Origin: 39-52-133 sp035531075
Lineage (GTDB): Bacteria > Pseudomonadota > Gammaproteobacteria > Burkholderiales > Gallionellaceae
Length of the DNA stretch: 64,000 nucleotides
Reading direction: 5' to 3'
Assembly: GCA_035531075.1 (NCBI GenBank)
Contig: DATKTO010000040.1
Location: 127,973-191,972 of the forward strand
The notes under the pieces are model-generated. The model worked only from the letters and a program-made list of their open reading frames with translations, was not told the DNA's origin and ran no database searches. Shown piece by piece: positions 43,377 to 56,339 of this stretch. Positions within the stretch are counted from its first letter, which is position 1. Each line of letters begins with the position of its first letter. The position numbers and the translations under genes were made by a program.

Positions 43377-45098
43377 TCAGCTTCCTTTGATAGATCCGAT
43401 TTTATAGTGAGACGTTGCGAGCCAGATTTTCAGTTGCTCGCAAGGTAAGGGTTTGCTGATGAAGTATCCCTGAATTACGTCACAGCCAAGCGTGGCAAGC
43501 GCGTCGTAGACTTCTCTGGTTTCCACGCCTTCGGCCACCACAGTGAGACCGAAATTATGCCCAAAATCGATAATGGTACGCACGATCATCGCGTCTTGTT
43601 CATCGGTAAGCATGTTGGTCACAAACGATTTGTCGATCTTGAGCTCGTTGACCGGCAGCCGCTTGATGCTGGACATGGAAGTGTAGCCGGTACCAAAATC
43701 GTCAATGGAAAGCAATGTGCCAATGCTGCTCAGCGCGGCAAGATTTTCTTCGGCTCGTTTGGGTTCGAGTACGATCGCGCTCTCGGTGACCTCGAGCATT
43801 AACTGGCCGGGTTCGGTGCCGGTTGCCCGGAGTACTTCGGTAATCATTTGGGGCAGATGCGGATCGTGCAAGGAACGCGCAGAGAGGTTTACGCTTACGC
43901 GCAGTTGCGCGCCTTCGCGGTGCCCGCTTTGGCAGTGAGTCAACGCGTCGGCCAGTACCCATCGAGTCAATGGTCCGATGAGGCCGGTTTGCTCGGCAGT
44001 TAAAATAAATTTGTCAGGGGGGATCAGTCCAAAGCGGGGGTGTTGCCAGCGCACCAGTGCTTCTGCGCCGACGATTGCACCAGTTTTGAGGCTAATCTTG
44101 GGCTGAAAATGCAGCAGAAGCTGATTGTGTTCGATTGCGGTGCGCAATTCCGCCATGAGGCCGAGCCGCTCGGGGCTGTGAAGATTGAATTCAGACTCGT
44201 AGATGGCGTAGTCGCTGGCCATTTGTTTGGCACGATACATCGCAATATCCGCCCTCTGCAACAGCGCATTGGCATCGTTGGCGTGTTTGGGCATCATCGC
44301 CACGCCGATGCTGGCTTCGACGACAATGGGTATCCCGTCTACCATGAATGGCAGTTCCAGTGAGTCATGCAGGTTTTTGATAACGTGCCGCACGTCGTCT
44401 GCAGCCGCTAGCCGTGGCAGCAGAATGCCGAATTCGTCGCCGCCGAGACGCGCTACTACATCTTGTTCAAACAACGTGCTACGCAATCGCAGGCCAACCT
44501 GCTGTAACAGATTGTCGCCGCAATCGTGGCCAAGGGTATCGTTTACGTCCTTGAAACGGTCAAGATCCATCAGCAACAGCGCAATTGGACGTTGTTCACG
44601 TTGTGCATCAAGCAGCGCGGTCTGCACCAGCTCGCCAAATCGTATGCGATTGGGCAAGTTTGTCACTGGATCGATATAGGCAAGCCGATAGATGGTTGCG
44701 TCAGCATGACGCCTTTCATGCCGCACCACCGCGTCGCGCAGCTCTCGCTCGACAGCAGGTACCAGCCGCTTCAGATTGCCCTTCAGGAAATAGTCGTGGG
44801 CGCCCAGCTTCATCGCCTCCACAGCGCGATCCTCACCGATAGTCCCTGAAACAATGATAAAAGGGATGTCTTTTTCGGTGTTATGCAACAACTCCAGTGC
44901 GGCAAATGCGTTAAAGTAAGGCATGCTGAAATCCGAAATGACCAGGTCCCAAGTGTCTGAGCTGAGTGCCCCAAGCATGGCCTCGGCCGTCTCGACCCGT
45001 ATGTGAAACGGATTGAATCCACCGCGCCGCAACTCGCGCAGCAGCAGGGCGGCGTCGTCTTCAGAGTCTTCAACTATCAAGGTTCGCAACAATTTCAT
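43377..45098 (-). CDS. Receiver-GGDEF-EAL response regulator
   Basis: The 573-residue protein has three parts: receiver (1-125, phospho-acceptor Asp56 in VISDFSMP), GGDEF domain (about 140-300, intact RLGGDEF) and EAL domain (about 315-565). The EAL keeps EALVRW and DDFGTGYTS, so phosphodiesterase activity on c-di-GMP is likely. The residues before GGDEF are FEQD, not RxxD, so the product-inhibition site is absent. It is five bases after a single-domain receiver gene and in line with the kinase upstream, forming a signalling operon. Confidence 0.92.
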   Translation of the reverse strand: MKLLRTLIVEDSEDDAALLLRELRRGGFNPFHIRVETAEAMLGALSSDTWDLVISDFSMPYFNAFAALELLHNTEKDIPFIIVSGTIGEDRAVEAMKLGAHDYFLKGNLKRLVPAVERELRDAVVRHERRHADATIYRLAYIDPVTNLPNRIRFGELVQTALLDAQREQRPIALLLMDLDRFKDVNDTLGHDCGDNLLQQVGLRLRSTLFEQDVVARLGGDEFGILLPRLAAADDVRHVIKNLHDSLELPFMVDGIPIVVEASIGVAMMPKHANDANALLQRADIAMYRAKQMASDYAIYESEFNLHSPERLGLMAELRTAIEHNQLLLHFQPKISLKTGAIVGAEALVRWQHPRFGLIPPDKFILTAEQTGLIGPLTRWVLADALTHCQSGHREGAQLRVSVNLSARSLHDPHLPQMITEVLRATGTEPGQLMLEVTESAIVLEPKRAEENLAALSSIGTLLSIDDFGTGYTSMSSIKRLPVNELKIDKSFVTNMLTDEQDAMIVRTIIDFGHNFGLTVVAEGVETREVYDALATLGCDVIQGYFISKPLPCEQLKIWLATSHYKIGSIKGS

Positions 45099-45103
45099 CT
45101 CGT

Positions 45104-45538
45104 TCAGTGCCTGTTTGATTGGGGGATTTCATTTAACACCAGCCAGTAGAGACCAAGCTGCCGGACTGCTTCCACGAACTGGTCGAAGTCAACCGGCTTG
45201 CGGATGTAGCTATTGGTGCCTAGGCGATAGCCGTTGACGAGGTCCTGTTCCTCCTTCGAAGAGGTCAGGATCACCACTGGCTGCAAGCAGGTTCGCTGGT
45301 CGGCGCGGATGCGCCGCAGCACTTCCAGCCCGTTAATTTTGGGCAGCTTCAGGTCCAGCAGCACCACGGTCGGTGCGGGACGTGTGAATGCACCTTCACC
45401 AAAAAAGTAGTCAAGGGCTTGCTGGCCGTCGCGCACCACAGTCACTTCATTTGTGATGTTGTTCTTCCTGAGCGCCCGCAGTGTCAACACCTCGTCATCG
45501 GGATTGTCTTCAACCAGCAGAATGGTCTTTTGATGCAT
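45104..45538 (-). CDS. Single-domain response regulator (Rcp1-like)
   Basis: The 144-residue stand-alone receiver has acidic pocket VEDNPDDE, phospho-acceptor Asp62 (VVLLDLKLP), and conserved Thr/Ser (ILTSSKEE) and Lys (YIRKPVD). Single receivers of this type are partners of phytochrome-like and PAS kinases. It lies between the hybrid-free kinase (31 bases upstream) and the GGDEF-EAL regulator, so it may relay or compete for phosphate. Confidence 0.92.
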   Translation of the reverse strand: MHQKTILLVEDNPDDEVLTLRALRKNNITNEVTVVRDGQQALDYFFGEGAFTRPAPTVVLLDLKLPKINGLEVLRRIRADQRTCLQPVVILTSSKEEQDLVNGYRLGTNSYIRKPVDFDQFVEAVRQLGLYWLVLNEIPQSNRH

Positions 45539-45569
45539 GGGAGAGCCTCCTTAATTCCGCGCCAAGCGG

Positions 45570-48203
45570 TCACATGGATAATTGGCTTGGTAGTGTGAAA
45601 TAGAACGTGGCCCCCTGATCGGGCATGCCTATAGCACGAACTTGTCCGCCGTGACGGTGAATGATGCGTTGCACCGTGGCCAACCCGACGCCGGTGCCGG
45701 GGAATTCGGCGGCGGTGTGCAGGCGTTGGAATACACCGAATAACTTGTCGGCGTGGTGCATGTCGAAGCCCGTGCCGTTATCGCGCACGAAAAACTCCGG
45801 TGTGCAATCGGCGTTAAGTGTCGCGTTGAATTCGATCTTCGCATTTGCCGTTTTGCCGATGAACTTCCAGGCATTGCTGAGCAGGTTGACCAGCACTACA
45901 CGCAGTAGCCGCTCATCGCCTACTGCGATCAATCCGGGTTCGACATGCCAGTCTACCTTGCGCGCCGGTTCGTTTTGCTGAAGCTCCTCAAGTACGTTGG
46001 CGACGAGCAAGCTGAGGTCGACATTCTCGCGCTTCATCTCTACGCGTGTCACGCGCGACAGCGTGAGCATATCGTCAATAAGTTGGCCCATGCGTTGGGT
46101 GGCACCGCGCACGCGGTTGAGATAATTCTGGGCTTGTTCATCCAATCGGTCGGCGTAATCCTCAAGCAAGGCTTGGCTGAAACCGTCAATGGCGCGTAGC
46201 GGCGCGCGCAGGTCGTGCGATACAGAATAGCTGAAGGCCTCAAGTTCCTTGTTGGCGGCGGCCAGTTCGGAGGTGCGATCGACTATGCGACGCTCGAGGT
46301 TGATGTTGAGCTGGTGGATTTCTTTCTCTGCGCGCTTTTGCTCGGTGATGTCCTGGAATGAGCCCCACACCTTGACGATCATGCCGTCCTCTATGACGGG
46401 CTGACCGATAGTTCGCACCCATTTGTGTTTCCCCTTTGCAGTAATAATCTCCAGTTCCAGGTCGTATGGTTTGGCATGTTCTATTGCATCCTTGACGGCG
46501 GCTTCTATTATTTTCCGGGAATCCTCACAGTAAAACTTTATGCCTGTTTCGACACCAGTCGGATCTTTTGGATCCGTGTCGTGAATTCTGGCCACCTCGT
46601 CCGTCCACGTCGCATTCAGGGTCCGGGCATCGAACTCCCATCCGCCCACCTTGGCCATTGCGCCCACCATGGTCAGTAATTTATCCTGTTGCTGCAGCGC
46701 CTGTTCAATATGCTTGCGTTTGGTGATGTCGCGCAGAACGACGGTGTACACCGTGTGGCCGTCCTCTATGAATTTGGAGATGCTAGCCTCTGCCGGAAAC
46801 ACCGACTCGTCTTTGCGCCGACCAGAGATCTCACGCCCGCCACCCATTACGCGCGTCACCCCCGATTCCCGGCCAAAGGAGCAGATGTAATCGCGGTGTA
46901 TGGTGGCAATGTCCGTAGGAAGTAGCAGGTCGAGCGGTTTCCCGAGCACGTCGACTGGGGCATGCCCGAAAATTTGCATAGCAGTGTGATTGTAAGCGAT
47001 GATACGCTGATCTTCGTCCACGCTGATGATGGCGTCGGCCGCCAAGTTGACAATGTTCGTGAACCGCGCCTCGCTTGCGCGCTCGCGGCGCTCCCGTTCC
47101 TCGATTGATTGCGCCATCTCGTCAAAGACGCGGGCCAGTTGGCCAAATTCGTCCGAGGTATGTGGCAGCTTGGTGCGTACGCTCAGATTGCCAGACCCGA
47201 AGCGCCGCGCTGCATCCATTAGCGCCTTTACCGGGCGCAGTACCAGCGTTCGGCTGCCCACCAGGACCATCATGATCATTGCGGCGGTGACTAGCATCAT
47301 CAACAGCTGGGCGCGTGACAGCAGCGCGTTCGTGTTAGCGTAAACGGTGTCTGTTGGGATGCCGGCGCTGACGTAAATCTGTTTTGCTGCGGTGGAATAG
47401 GAGGGTTTGAACACGTACAGCCGCTCCACCCCGTCCACATCGGTTTCCTCGGCGGTGCCCTCCTTGTCTTGGGTGAGGAGGGTTCGGATCAATGGTGCAT
47501 TCGCCAGCGTCTTGCCGATCCATTGTCCCGGATCAGGATAACGCGCCAGGATCGTGCCGTGATTGTCCAGGATAGAGAGCGTTGAGCCTTGGGGCAGGCT
47601 CGTAGATTCAATCAGACCGTTGGTCAGCGCGCCAAGGTCAAGAGAAATGAACACCACCGCTCTGGGTTTGCCGGTCGCGTCCAGCACCGGGTAAGAGAGG
47701 TTGGCGCTGCCTTTGCCGGTCACTCGTCCGATCTGATAGTCACCGATGACGAAGGCGCGTGTTGACATGGCTTCCTTGAAGTAACGCCGGTCGGAGAGAT
47801 TGGGCCGCTTGTTCATTGGGACGGCACTGCAGCGCAGCGTTCCGTCCGGGTCAATCACCCCCAAATTGGCATAGAGCAGATTTTGTTTGAGCAGGGCCGC
47901 GAACGCCTGGTTACACAGCGTCGCCAATTCGGGACGACGAACGAATGGAAGCTGTGCGAAGTTGAGCAGCTGTTGCCGGCTAAGCTCGATGAAGTTTTTC
48001 TGTTGCAGTGCCACCAGGCCTGTTAACGCTCGAGCGTCTCCCTGGGCTTTATCCGCTGCTTGTTGGCGAACTTCAAAGACGGCATAAAATATAAAGCTGT
48101 AAACGGGAAGGAAAGAGAGCAAAAGAAGCAGCAACAGCCTAACTCGTAGGCTCGATAGCCGGGGAATCCATGTGCTGAACTGTTCGTTGAAACCTGCGTA
48201 CAC
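45570..48203 (-). CDS. Membrane sensor histidine kinase: Cache-HAMP-PAS-PAS-HisKA
   Basis: The 877-residue kinase starts with a membrane segment (about 20-40) and a double Cache-type periplasmic domain (about 45-285). A second segment (about 290-315), HAMP, PAS (about 375-490) and PAS-PAC (about 510-635) follow. A short coiled region leads to HisKA with YSVSHDLRAPLRAIDGF, and the ATP domain has VRDNGTGFDMHHADKLF. The absence of a receiver domain fits the separate receiver gene downstream. The Cache signal is unknown. The output is likely c-di-GMP change through the GGDEF-EAL partner. Confidence 0.92.
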   Translation of the reverse strand: MYAGFNEQFSTWIPRLSSLRVRLLLLLLLSFLPVYSFIFYAVFEVRQQAADKAQGDARALTGLVALQQKNFIELSRQQLLNFAQLPFVRRPELATLCNQAFAALLKQNLLYANLGVIDPDGTLRCSAVPMNKRPNLSDRRYFKEAMSTRAFVIGDYQIGRVTGKGSANLSYPVLDATGKPRAVVFISLDLGALTNGLIESTSLPQGSTLSILDNHGTILARYPDPGQWIGKTLANAPLIRTLLTQDKEGTAEETDVDGVERLYVFKPSYSTAAKQIYVSAGIPTDTVYANTNALLSRAQLLMMLVTAAMIMMVLVGSRTLVLRPVKALMDAARRFGSGNLSVRTKLPHTSDEFGQLARVFDEMAQSIEERERRERASEARFTNIVNLAADAIISVDEDQRIIAYNHTAMQIFGHAPVDVLGKPLDLLLPTDIATIHRDYICSFGRESGVTRVMGGGREISGRRKDESVFPAEASISKFIEDGHTVYTVVLRDITKRKHIEQALQQQDKLLTMVGAMAKVGGWEFDARTLNATWTDEVARIHDTDPKDPTGVETGIKFYCEDSRKIIEAAVKDAIEHAKPYDLELEIITAKGKHKWVRTIGQPVIEDGMIVKVWGSFQDITEQKRAEKEIHQLNINLERRIVDRTSELAAANKELEAFSYSVSHDLRAPLRAIDGFSQALLEDYADRLDEQAQNYLNRVRGATQRMGQLIDDMLTLSRVTRVEMKRENVDLSLLVANVLEELQQNEPARKVDWHVEPGLIAVGDERLLRVVLVNLLSNAWKFIGKTANAKIEFNATLNADCTPEFFVRDNGTGFDMHHADKLFGVFQRLHTAAEFPGTGVGLATVQRIIHRHGGQVRAIGMPDQGATFYFTLPSQLSM

Positions 48204-48383
48204 AGATTCCTCCTTCTTCTCAGTGAGGACAGGCGTTTTTTTCGTTAGTTCGGTGTGAAATTAACCTTAAAAATACCTGTGTAAAATACTAGGATATATG
48301 CAAGCTAGCGACAATTCAAGCGCGTGGTGAAAATGGGTATTTAGCGTGCGATATGTTGATCAGAAATTGAAAGTTGACTTGTT

Positions 48384-48537
48384 TTACGTTAATTCTTTAA
48401 AGAAATTCTTGATTGCCAGCACCCGCTGCGTGAGATCGCTGTATTTTAACTCTATCCGCAGCTTGTCCGGCCCGCTCAGTTTTACATGGAGATTGCTCTG
48501 GATCATGGTGATGATCTTCATCGGAGCGATCGGCGGG
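48384..48537 (-). pseudogene. Second, partial copy of the mfd 3' end
   Basis: About 153 bases match the last 51 codons of mfd (49631 onward) at roughly 90 percent by eye. On the minus strand it reads PPIAPMKIITMIQS through LSGPDKLRIELKYSDLT to KNFFKELT and a TAA. About 16 bases differ, most of them at synonymous positions, with four amino-acid changes. It therefore derives from an mfd tail that was under selection, not from noise. It has no start and is not expressed as a protein. Confidence 0.85.
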
Positions 48538-48567
48538 CTGTATAAACCATATCTGCAAAGAAGTGTT

Positions 48568-49548
48568 TTAGACTAGCGTCGAAAAGTGGTGCCCCAGATT
48601 CTGGGCGTTGACGAAGGTCATGCCATGCATCGCACTTAACCCCTTGGCCTGCTCCATGTCTATGTCTGCAATGCAGAGGATGAAGTATTTGGGTTCGATA
48701 TTCAGGCGTTTGCGCAGCGAAATGTATTTGTCCAGATCCTGACGGAATTCGCCGGTTTTGCATTCAATATAAAGTGGACGAGTCTTGTTGAGGAGAAAAA
48801 ATACGTCCATCTCGCGTCTTTCGCCGGGTTGTAGCTCAATGACAAGATTGCGTGCGCAGGAAAACTCAACTTTACGTTCCTGGCTGATGCGCAAACAAAC
48901 CATTAGCGCATGCCATTCCAGCCATTCGCCCGAGAAAAAACGTCTGACACTGGGCGCATTTTGCAGCACAAGTCGTATGTTTTTTTCTTCCCGGTTAACA
49001 ATGCAGCGGGCAAGCAACGAATACTCGTGAAGTTTGCGTGCAAAGCTCTCCAGCGCCTGCGCATCCTCGGCTGTTTTCTTGTCCAGATGTAGCAGCGTGC
49101 TGGTGTATTCCTTGAGTTGGGCAAAACGAATGCGTTCGCAGATTTCACCCAGCAGGTCGAAGTCGTTGCCGATGGCAACCGCGGCTTCGTCAAAAAATCC
49201 CGTGGTATCAACTGCGTCCATATTGACTGAGGCGGTTATGTTTTTGCTGCGCAACCAGTCGATGATGGGCTTGTGCTGCGCTTCCGAGCTGAGTAAATCC
49301 GAGTTGTGAATATTAAACGCGCTATCCGCAACCTGGGTGGCTTGAGGTGTAGCTGCTGGCGTTGCGGCACGCAATGTTTTGAGTTCATTGCGTTGGGCAA
49401 AATACTGGTCGAACAGTTTGCTCAAAAAATAAATGGTGTCGTAGATGGGCGATGAGGTTTCGCAACGTGAACAACTGGTTTGCGTGCCGACCATTTCGCG
49501 TTCATGTTCGGTGAGTGTGCCGCAACTGTTGCATCTGGATATGGCCAT
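48568..49548 (-). CDS. Zinc-ribbon protein with a Card1/DUF1887-like nuclease domain
   Basis: The 326-residue protein has an N-terminal zinc ribbon (Cys6, Cys9, Cys26, Cys29) and a coiled region. A middle domain of unknown type follows. The C-terminal PD-(D/E)XK-like segment reads EMDVFFLLNKTRPLYIECKTG, with catalytic candidates Asp248, Glu262 and Lys264. The last part resembles the endonuclease half of DUF1887/Card1 proteins, which in CRISPR systems is joined to a CARF sensor; no CARF-like part is obvious here. It sits alone between the complete mfd and a duplicated mfd tail. Activity and target are inference. Confidence 0.65.
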   Translation of the reverse strand: MAISRCNSCGTLTEHEREMVGTQTSCSRCETSSPIYDTIYFLSKLFDQYFAQRNELKTLRAATPAATPQATQVADSAFNIHNSDLLSSEAQHKPIIDWLRSKNITASVNMDAVDTTGFFDEAAVAIGNDFDLLGEICERIRFAQLKEYTSTLLHLDKKTAEDAQALESFARKLHEYSLLARCIVNREEKNIRLVLQNAPSVRRFFSGEWLEWHALMVCLRISQERKVEFSCARNLVIELQPGERREMDVFFLLNKTRPLYIECKTGEFRQDLDKYISLRKRLNIEPKYFILCIADIDMEQAKGLSAMHGMTFVNAQNLGHHFSTLV

Positions 49549-49630
49549 GGTGTCGACTCGCTAATTAAACGGGCCCGATACTATCATCAGTGACTTGGTA
49601 TTAACAAATGAGTTCACAACCGATGACACT

Positions 49631-53161
<3,531 letters not shown>

Positions 53162-53418
53162 GGGTACGGGCTAAAAGTGTGTAGCGGTAAAGCATGACAT
53201 TGTAACTTAGGTGGGGAAATAGTCATAAGCGGGTGGCTTGTAACAATTAACTGTTTGAGTAGTGTGGACTTTTACTGGGAACTCAAATACAGTTCAGGGA
53301 CTTGCACATCCACCATTGAGCACATTGCACCGCATGCACGGTATGGGGCAAAGGGCGGGTTCCCCAGAATGAGGCTGGCGTAAGGATCGATTCCCGCACT
53401 GACGGGAAGCATCGCCAG

Positions 53419-54480
53419 TTGGATGACTTGTTTAGCAAAGGGAAGATTTTGGGTTACGAATTCAAATATACCGAAAGAAATTTAGAGCGCGCATCTGATT
53501 TTGAAACAAAAACGCTTTTATTTTTGCTCGGTATCGATCAAATTAAATCTCAGGTTTGCTTCCTATTTATCGACTGTTTTAATGATATCTCAGGATCAGA
53601 CAAGAATTGCTCGGTTCTGTGGGATTATCAGTCAAAAGGCGTGTCAAATATGACACCTTTTCAAATCGGGGAGTCGCTTCTTACCTTATTCGAGAATTAT
53701 TCATCCGAGTTGAATTTTGGAAAATACGCTTTGTTTATGCCTAAAACAAAATCCACTTATGTTGAGAATGAATCAATTTTGGAGTTCGGAATAAGCAATT
53801 TCGGAAAATATTCCACGAAAATAAGACAAGGTCTTGAAGCTGAAATTCAGAGGCGAAATAAGACTGTAACTTTTACCAACGAAGAGATGCAAAGAATTAG
53901 CAGCTTTTTAGAAATCGTCATTTTCGTTGTAGATAGAGGGGAAAAGCAAGATTACATAAAAAACCTCGTCTCATTTAAAGACAAGGATTTGAAGCCAAAA
54001 GAGTTTTACTCAGAGATCTTTAATGAAATTCGTAAGGAGCAGTTTAATAAAAAACTTGATTCCATTCACGGAAGTCATATCCACTCTATTTCAGAGGCTT
54101 TGAAATTTAACAAACATTTACAATCCAAGGAAATTAGCATATTGGTTGTGAATCGGCTTATCGGCGTTGATTTATTTAAGCGCCTTGCCATCCCATTGGG
54201 TTTTCTTTCAGAAGTGTCAGGCCTAAATAGCAATGATACTAAAGACTTAATTCTTGAATGCAGTGCGAAAATAAGTAAGGCAGTATTTGACAAGAACAAC
54301 AAGACAGCTTTTTGGAAGTTTCTTGAAAAAGCAATGATTGAAACAAATAACAACTCATCTTTAACTTCTCATGAAATTTATAACAATATTTCTGATGAGG
54401 GAAAAATTAAATACGGGCACTTGTTTGGTCAAGCTGGCATCTACTTAATTTCGCTTTTACAGGAAGGGCTCGCACAATGA
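53419..54480 (+). CDS. Putative PD-(D/E)XK-like effector of an ABC-type defence pair
   Basis: The A/T-rich gene encodes about 350 residues. The N-terminal part contains SQVCFLFIDCFNDISG and SVLWDYQSKGVSNMTPFQIG, whose Asp/Gln-x-Lys arrangement resembles the DUF4297/Cap4-type nuclease core. The rest is helical. The frame has no ATG before residue 78; TTG codons at 53419, 53428 or 53449 are candidate starts, the last with AGGGAAG upstream. It overlaps the ATPase gene by four bases. Nuclease assignment is by motif resemblance only; Lamassu- or ABC-three-component-type effectors are the closest known layout. Confidence 0.55.
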   Translation: MDDLFSKGKILGYEFKYTERNLERASDFETKTLLFLLGIDQIKSQVCFLFIDCFNDISGSDKNCSVLWDYQSKGVSNMTPFQIGESLLTLFENYSSELNFGKYALFMPKTKSTYVENESILEFGISNFGKYSTKIRQGLEAEIQRRNKTVTFTNEEMQRISSFLEIVIFVVDRGEKQDYIKNLVSFKDKDLKPKEFYSEIFNEIRKEQFNKKLDSIHGSHIHSISEALKFNKHLQSKEISILVVNRLIGVDLFKRLAIPLGFLSEVSGLNSNDTKDLILECSAKISKAVFDKNNKTAFWKFLEKAMIETNNNSSLTSHEIYNNISDEGKIKYGHLFGQAGIYLISLLQEGLAQ

Positions 54481-56078
54481 TAGTGTTGGAAACCGGTTTT
54501 GGAGATAAGGACGAAGCTTTTATCGAGACAAGGTTTAAGTCAGGTGTAAATATTTTGTTTAGTGATGATAATAACAAAGGCAAAACACTTGTTATGCAGG
54601 GACTCATGTATTCGCTTGGCAATGAACCAATATTCCCGAGTGGGTTTAATTACAGAGAATGTTCTTTTTATACAAAATGCGATTTTGATGGGACTGTTTG
54701 GAGCTTCCTTCGAAAATACCATTCGATTATTGCTTCAAGTGATGGGCGCATCCATGTATTTGACAGTATTTCAGAATTCAAGCATTTTTTTAATTCAAAC
54801 ATTAAGAAGTTGCCCTTAATTATTAAAGATGGCAACAAAAAAATTGCCGATCTTGAACTGCTATATCAGATATTTTTCCTTCCTCAAGATAAACGAGATC
54901 CTTCAAGTATTATTTCATCAGGATATTATAAAAAATCCGATTTTTATGAATTAATATATTCAATAACTGATGGCGGCCCAGCACCTCTTGATGACGTTCT
55001 GATTGAGGAAATTAAGCGGGAACTATTTTCACTCGGTGAAGAGAAAAGGGTTCTGCAAAAAAGGTTCGGTTTTGCAAAAAAACATCCTACACTTTCACAG
55101 CTGACAAACCAATCAAGTGACCGTGAGGCTGCGCAGGCAAAAAAATCTATCATCGGCAGCATTAATACTCGGATTTCAGAATCGGTTCGAGATCGTACCC
55201 GAGAGGAAAATAGGATATCAAAACTTGAGAGGTTGATTTCAGAACTAAATTCATTAAATCGAGATTTGTCATCAGGGAAGGTGCAGTGCGCTGATTGTGG
55301 TAGCAGTAGGGTAATTTACAAGAATGAGGAATTTTCATTCGAAGTGAGCAATCAATTTGTCCGAAATGAAATCATCGAGTCAATAAGAGAGCAAATTAAG
55401 ATAAAACAAGAAATAATTGATGAAAAGACTCGTTTGATAAATCACGAGCAAGGCTCATTACAAAGAGAGCTTCAATCAATACCTAAATCAGTTCAAACAA
55501 TAATGCTCCATGCTGAAGAAATTTCAACATCAGCGGAGATTGATAACCAGATTTCAAAAGTTGATATGAGGGTTTCTGAACTAAAAGAGCAACTTGAAGA
55601 CTCCAAAAATGCTACTGCTGAAGCTAAAGCTGGTAAAAGAGCTATAGTCAATGAGATTGTTGACATAATGAACTTCACGTATAAAGAACTCGATCCTGAT
55701 GGAAGGCAGGTGTTTGACGACCTATTTTCCAAAAAAGGACAAACGTATTCTGGCAGCGAAGAACAGGAGTTTTACTTTTCAAAAATAGTAGCTTTAAATT
55801 CTGTTTTGCAGCATGACTATCCAATAATTATTGATTCCTTTCGAAGCGGAGAGTTGTCGTCTGGCAAGGAAGAAATTATGATCAAACTGTTTGCAAAAAT
55901 TAATAAGCAAATCATAGTTACTTCAACTCTGAAAAGCGAAGAATATTCAGCAAACAGATATTCAAATCTTAAACAAGTTAATGCTATCGATTATAGTACG
56001 CATCAAAATAGCCACATTCTTAGCGATAGTTTTAAAAGTAAATTTAATAAAATCGTAAGTGATTTCAAAATAGTGTAA
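54477..56078 (+). CDS. ABC/SMC-like ATPase of a putative defence pair
   Basis: The 533-residue protein has the layout of an SMC/Rad50-like ATPase. It has Walker A NNKGKT (Gly35-Lys36-Thr37), a long charged coiled region, and a central CADC (Cys271, Cys274) like a zinc hook. A second coil, an ABC signature YSGSEEQ (about 424-430) and Walker B PIIIDS (Asp453) follow. The usual Glu after the Walker B Asp is Ser here, though a Glu occurs six residues after the Asp. It starts inside the stop of the preceding gene. Such ATPases detect foreign DNA in Lamassu-type systems; that role is inferred here. Confidence 0.75.
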   Translation: MIVLETGFGDKDEAFIETRFKSGVNILFSDDNNKGKTLVMQGLMYSLGNEPIFPSGFNYRECSFYTKCDFDGTVWSFLRKYHSIIASSDGRIHVFDSISEFKHFFNSNIKKLPLIIKDGNKKIADLELLYQIFFLPQDKRDPSSIISSGYYKKSDFYELIYSITDGGPAPLDDVLIEEIKRELFSLGEEKRVLQKRFGFAKKHPTLSQLTNQSSDREAAQAKKSIIGSINTRISESVRDRTREENRISKLERLISELNSLNRDLSSGKVQCADCGSSRVIYKNEEFSFEVSNQFVRNEIIESIREQIKIKQEIIDEKTRLINHEQGSLQRELQSIPKSVQTIMLHAEEISTSAEIDNQISKVDMRVSELKEQLEDSKNATAEAKAGKRAIVNEIVDIMNFTYKELDPDGRQVFDDLFSKKGQTYSGSEEQEFYFSKIVALNSVLQHDYPIIIDSFRSGELSSGKEEIMIKLFAKINKQIIVTSTLKSEEYSANRYSNLKQVNAIDYSTHQNSHILSDSFKSKFNKIVSDFKIV

Positions 56079-56197
56079 GTGTTGGGTTACATTTGGCACG
56101 CACGGCAGGAGGTTTTAGTGGGGCGCGGTATACTTAAACATAGCCCAACATAACGTTTGGTAAGGCATACCGCACTAGATCGGATTGTTATATTTTG

Positions 56198-56228
56198 TTG
56201 ACAAACCGTATAGCTTTAACTATATAAT
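56198..56228 (+). promoter_or_regulatory. Strong sigma-70 promoter for the DUF3800 leader
   Basis: TTGACA (56198-56203) and TATATA (56221-56226) are 17 bases apart; TATAAT at 56223 is an alternative -10. Transcription should begin near 56233-56236, about 105 bases before the DUF3800 start codon, directly ahead of a run of hairpins. Confidence 0.8.
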
Positions 56229-56234
56229 ACTCCC

Positions 56235-56325
56235 ACTTCGGCAATTGCCGATATTGACGCCGGTTAATTCTGACGTCAGACGCCACGAAAGTGGACCAAC
56301 GGTCACCTTAAGGTGGCCGTTTCTT
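56235..56325 (+). ncRNA. Structured leader RNA upstream of DUF3800 gene
   Basis: Four inverted repeats follow in line: CGGCAATTGCCG (56239-56250), TCTGACGTCAGA (56269-56280), CCAC-GAAA-GTGG (56283-56294) and ACGGTCACC-TTAA-GGTGGCCGT (56299-56320). The last is followed by TTCTTTTT, so it looks like a terminator placed right before the ribosome site. Conserved RNA motifs upstream of DUF3800 genes have been described (the DUF3800 RNA family set). This leader is a good candidate for one of them or for a new type. Confidence 0.65.
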
Positions 56326-56339
56326 TTTGGGAGAATACA

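Noticed and set aside
48346..48576. Plus-strand frame resembling the one at 49608-49799
   Set aside because: The similarity comes from the duplicated mfd tail on the other strand; neither plus-strand frame is a gene.
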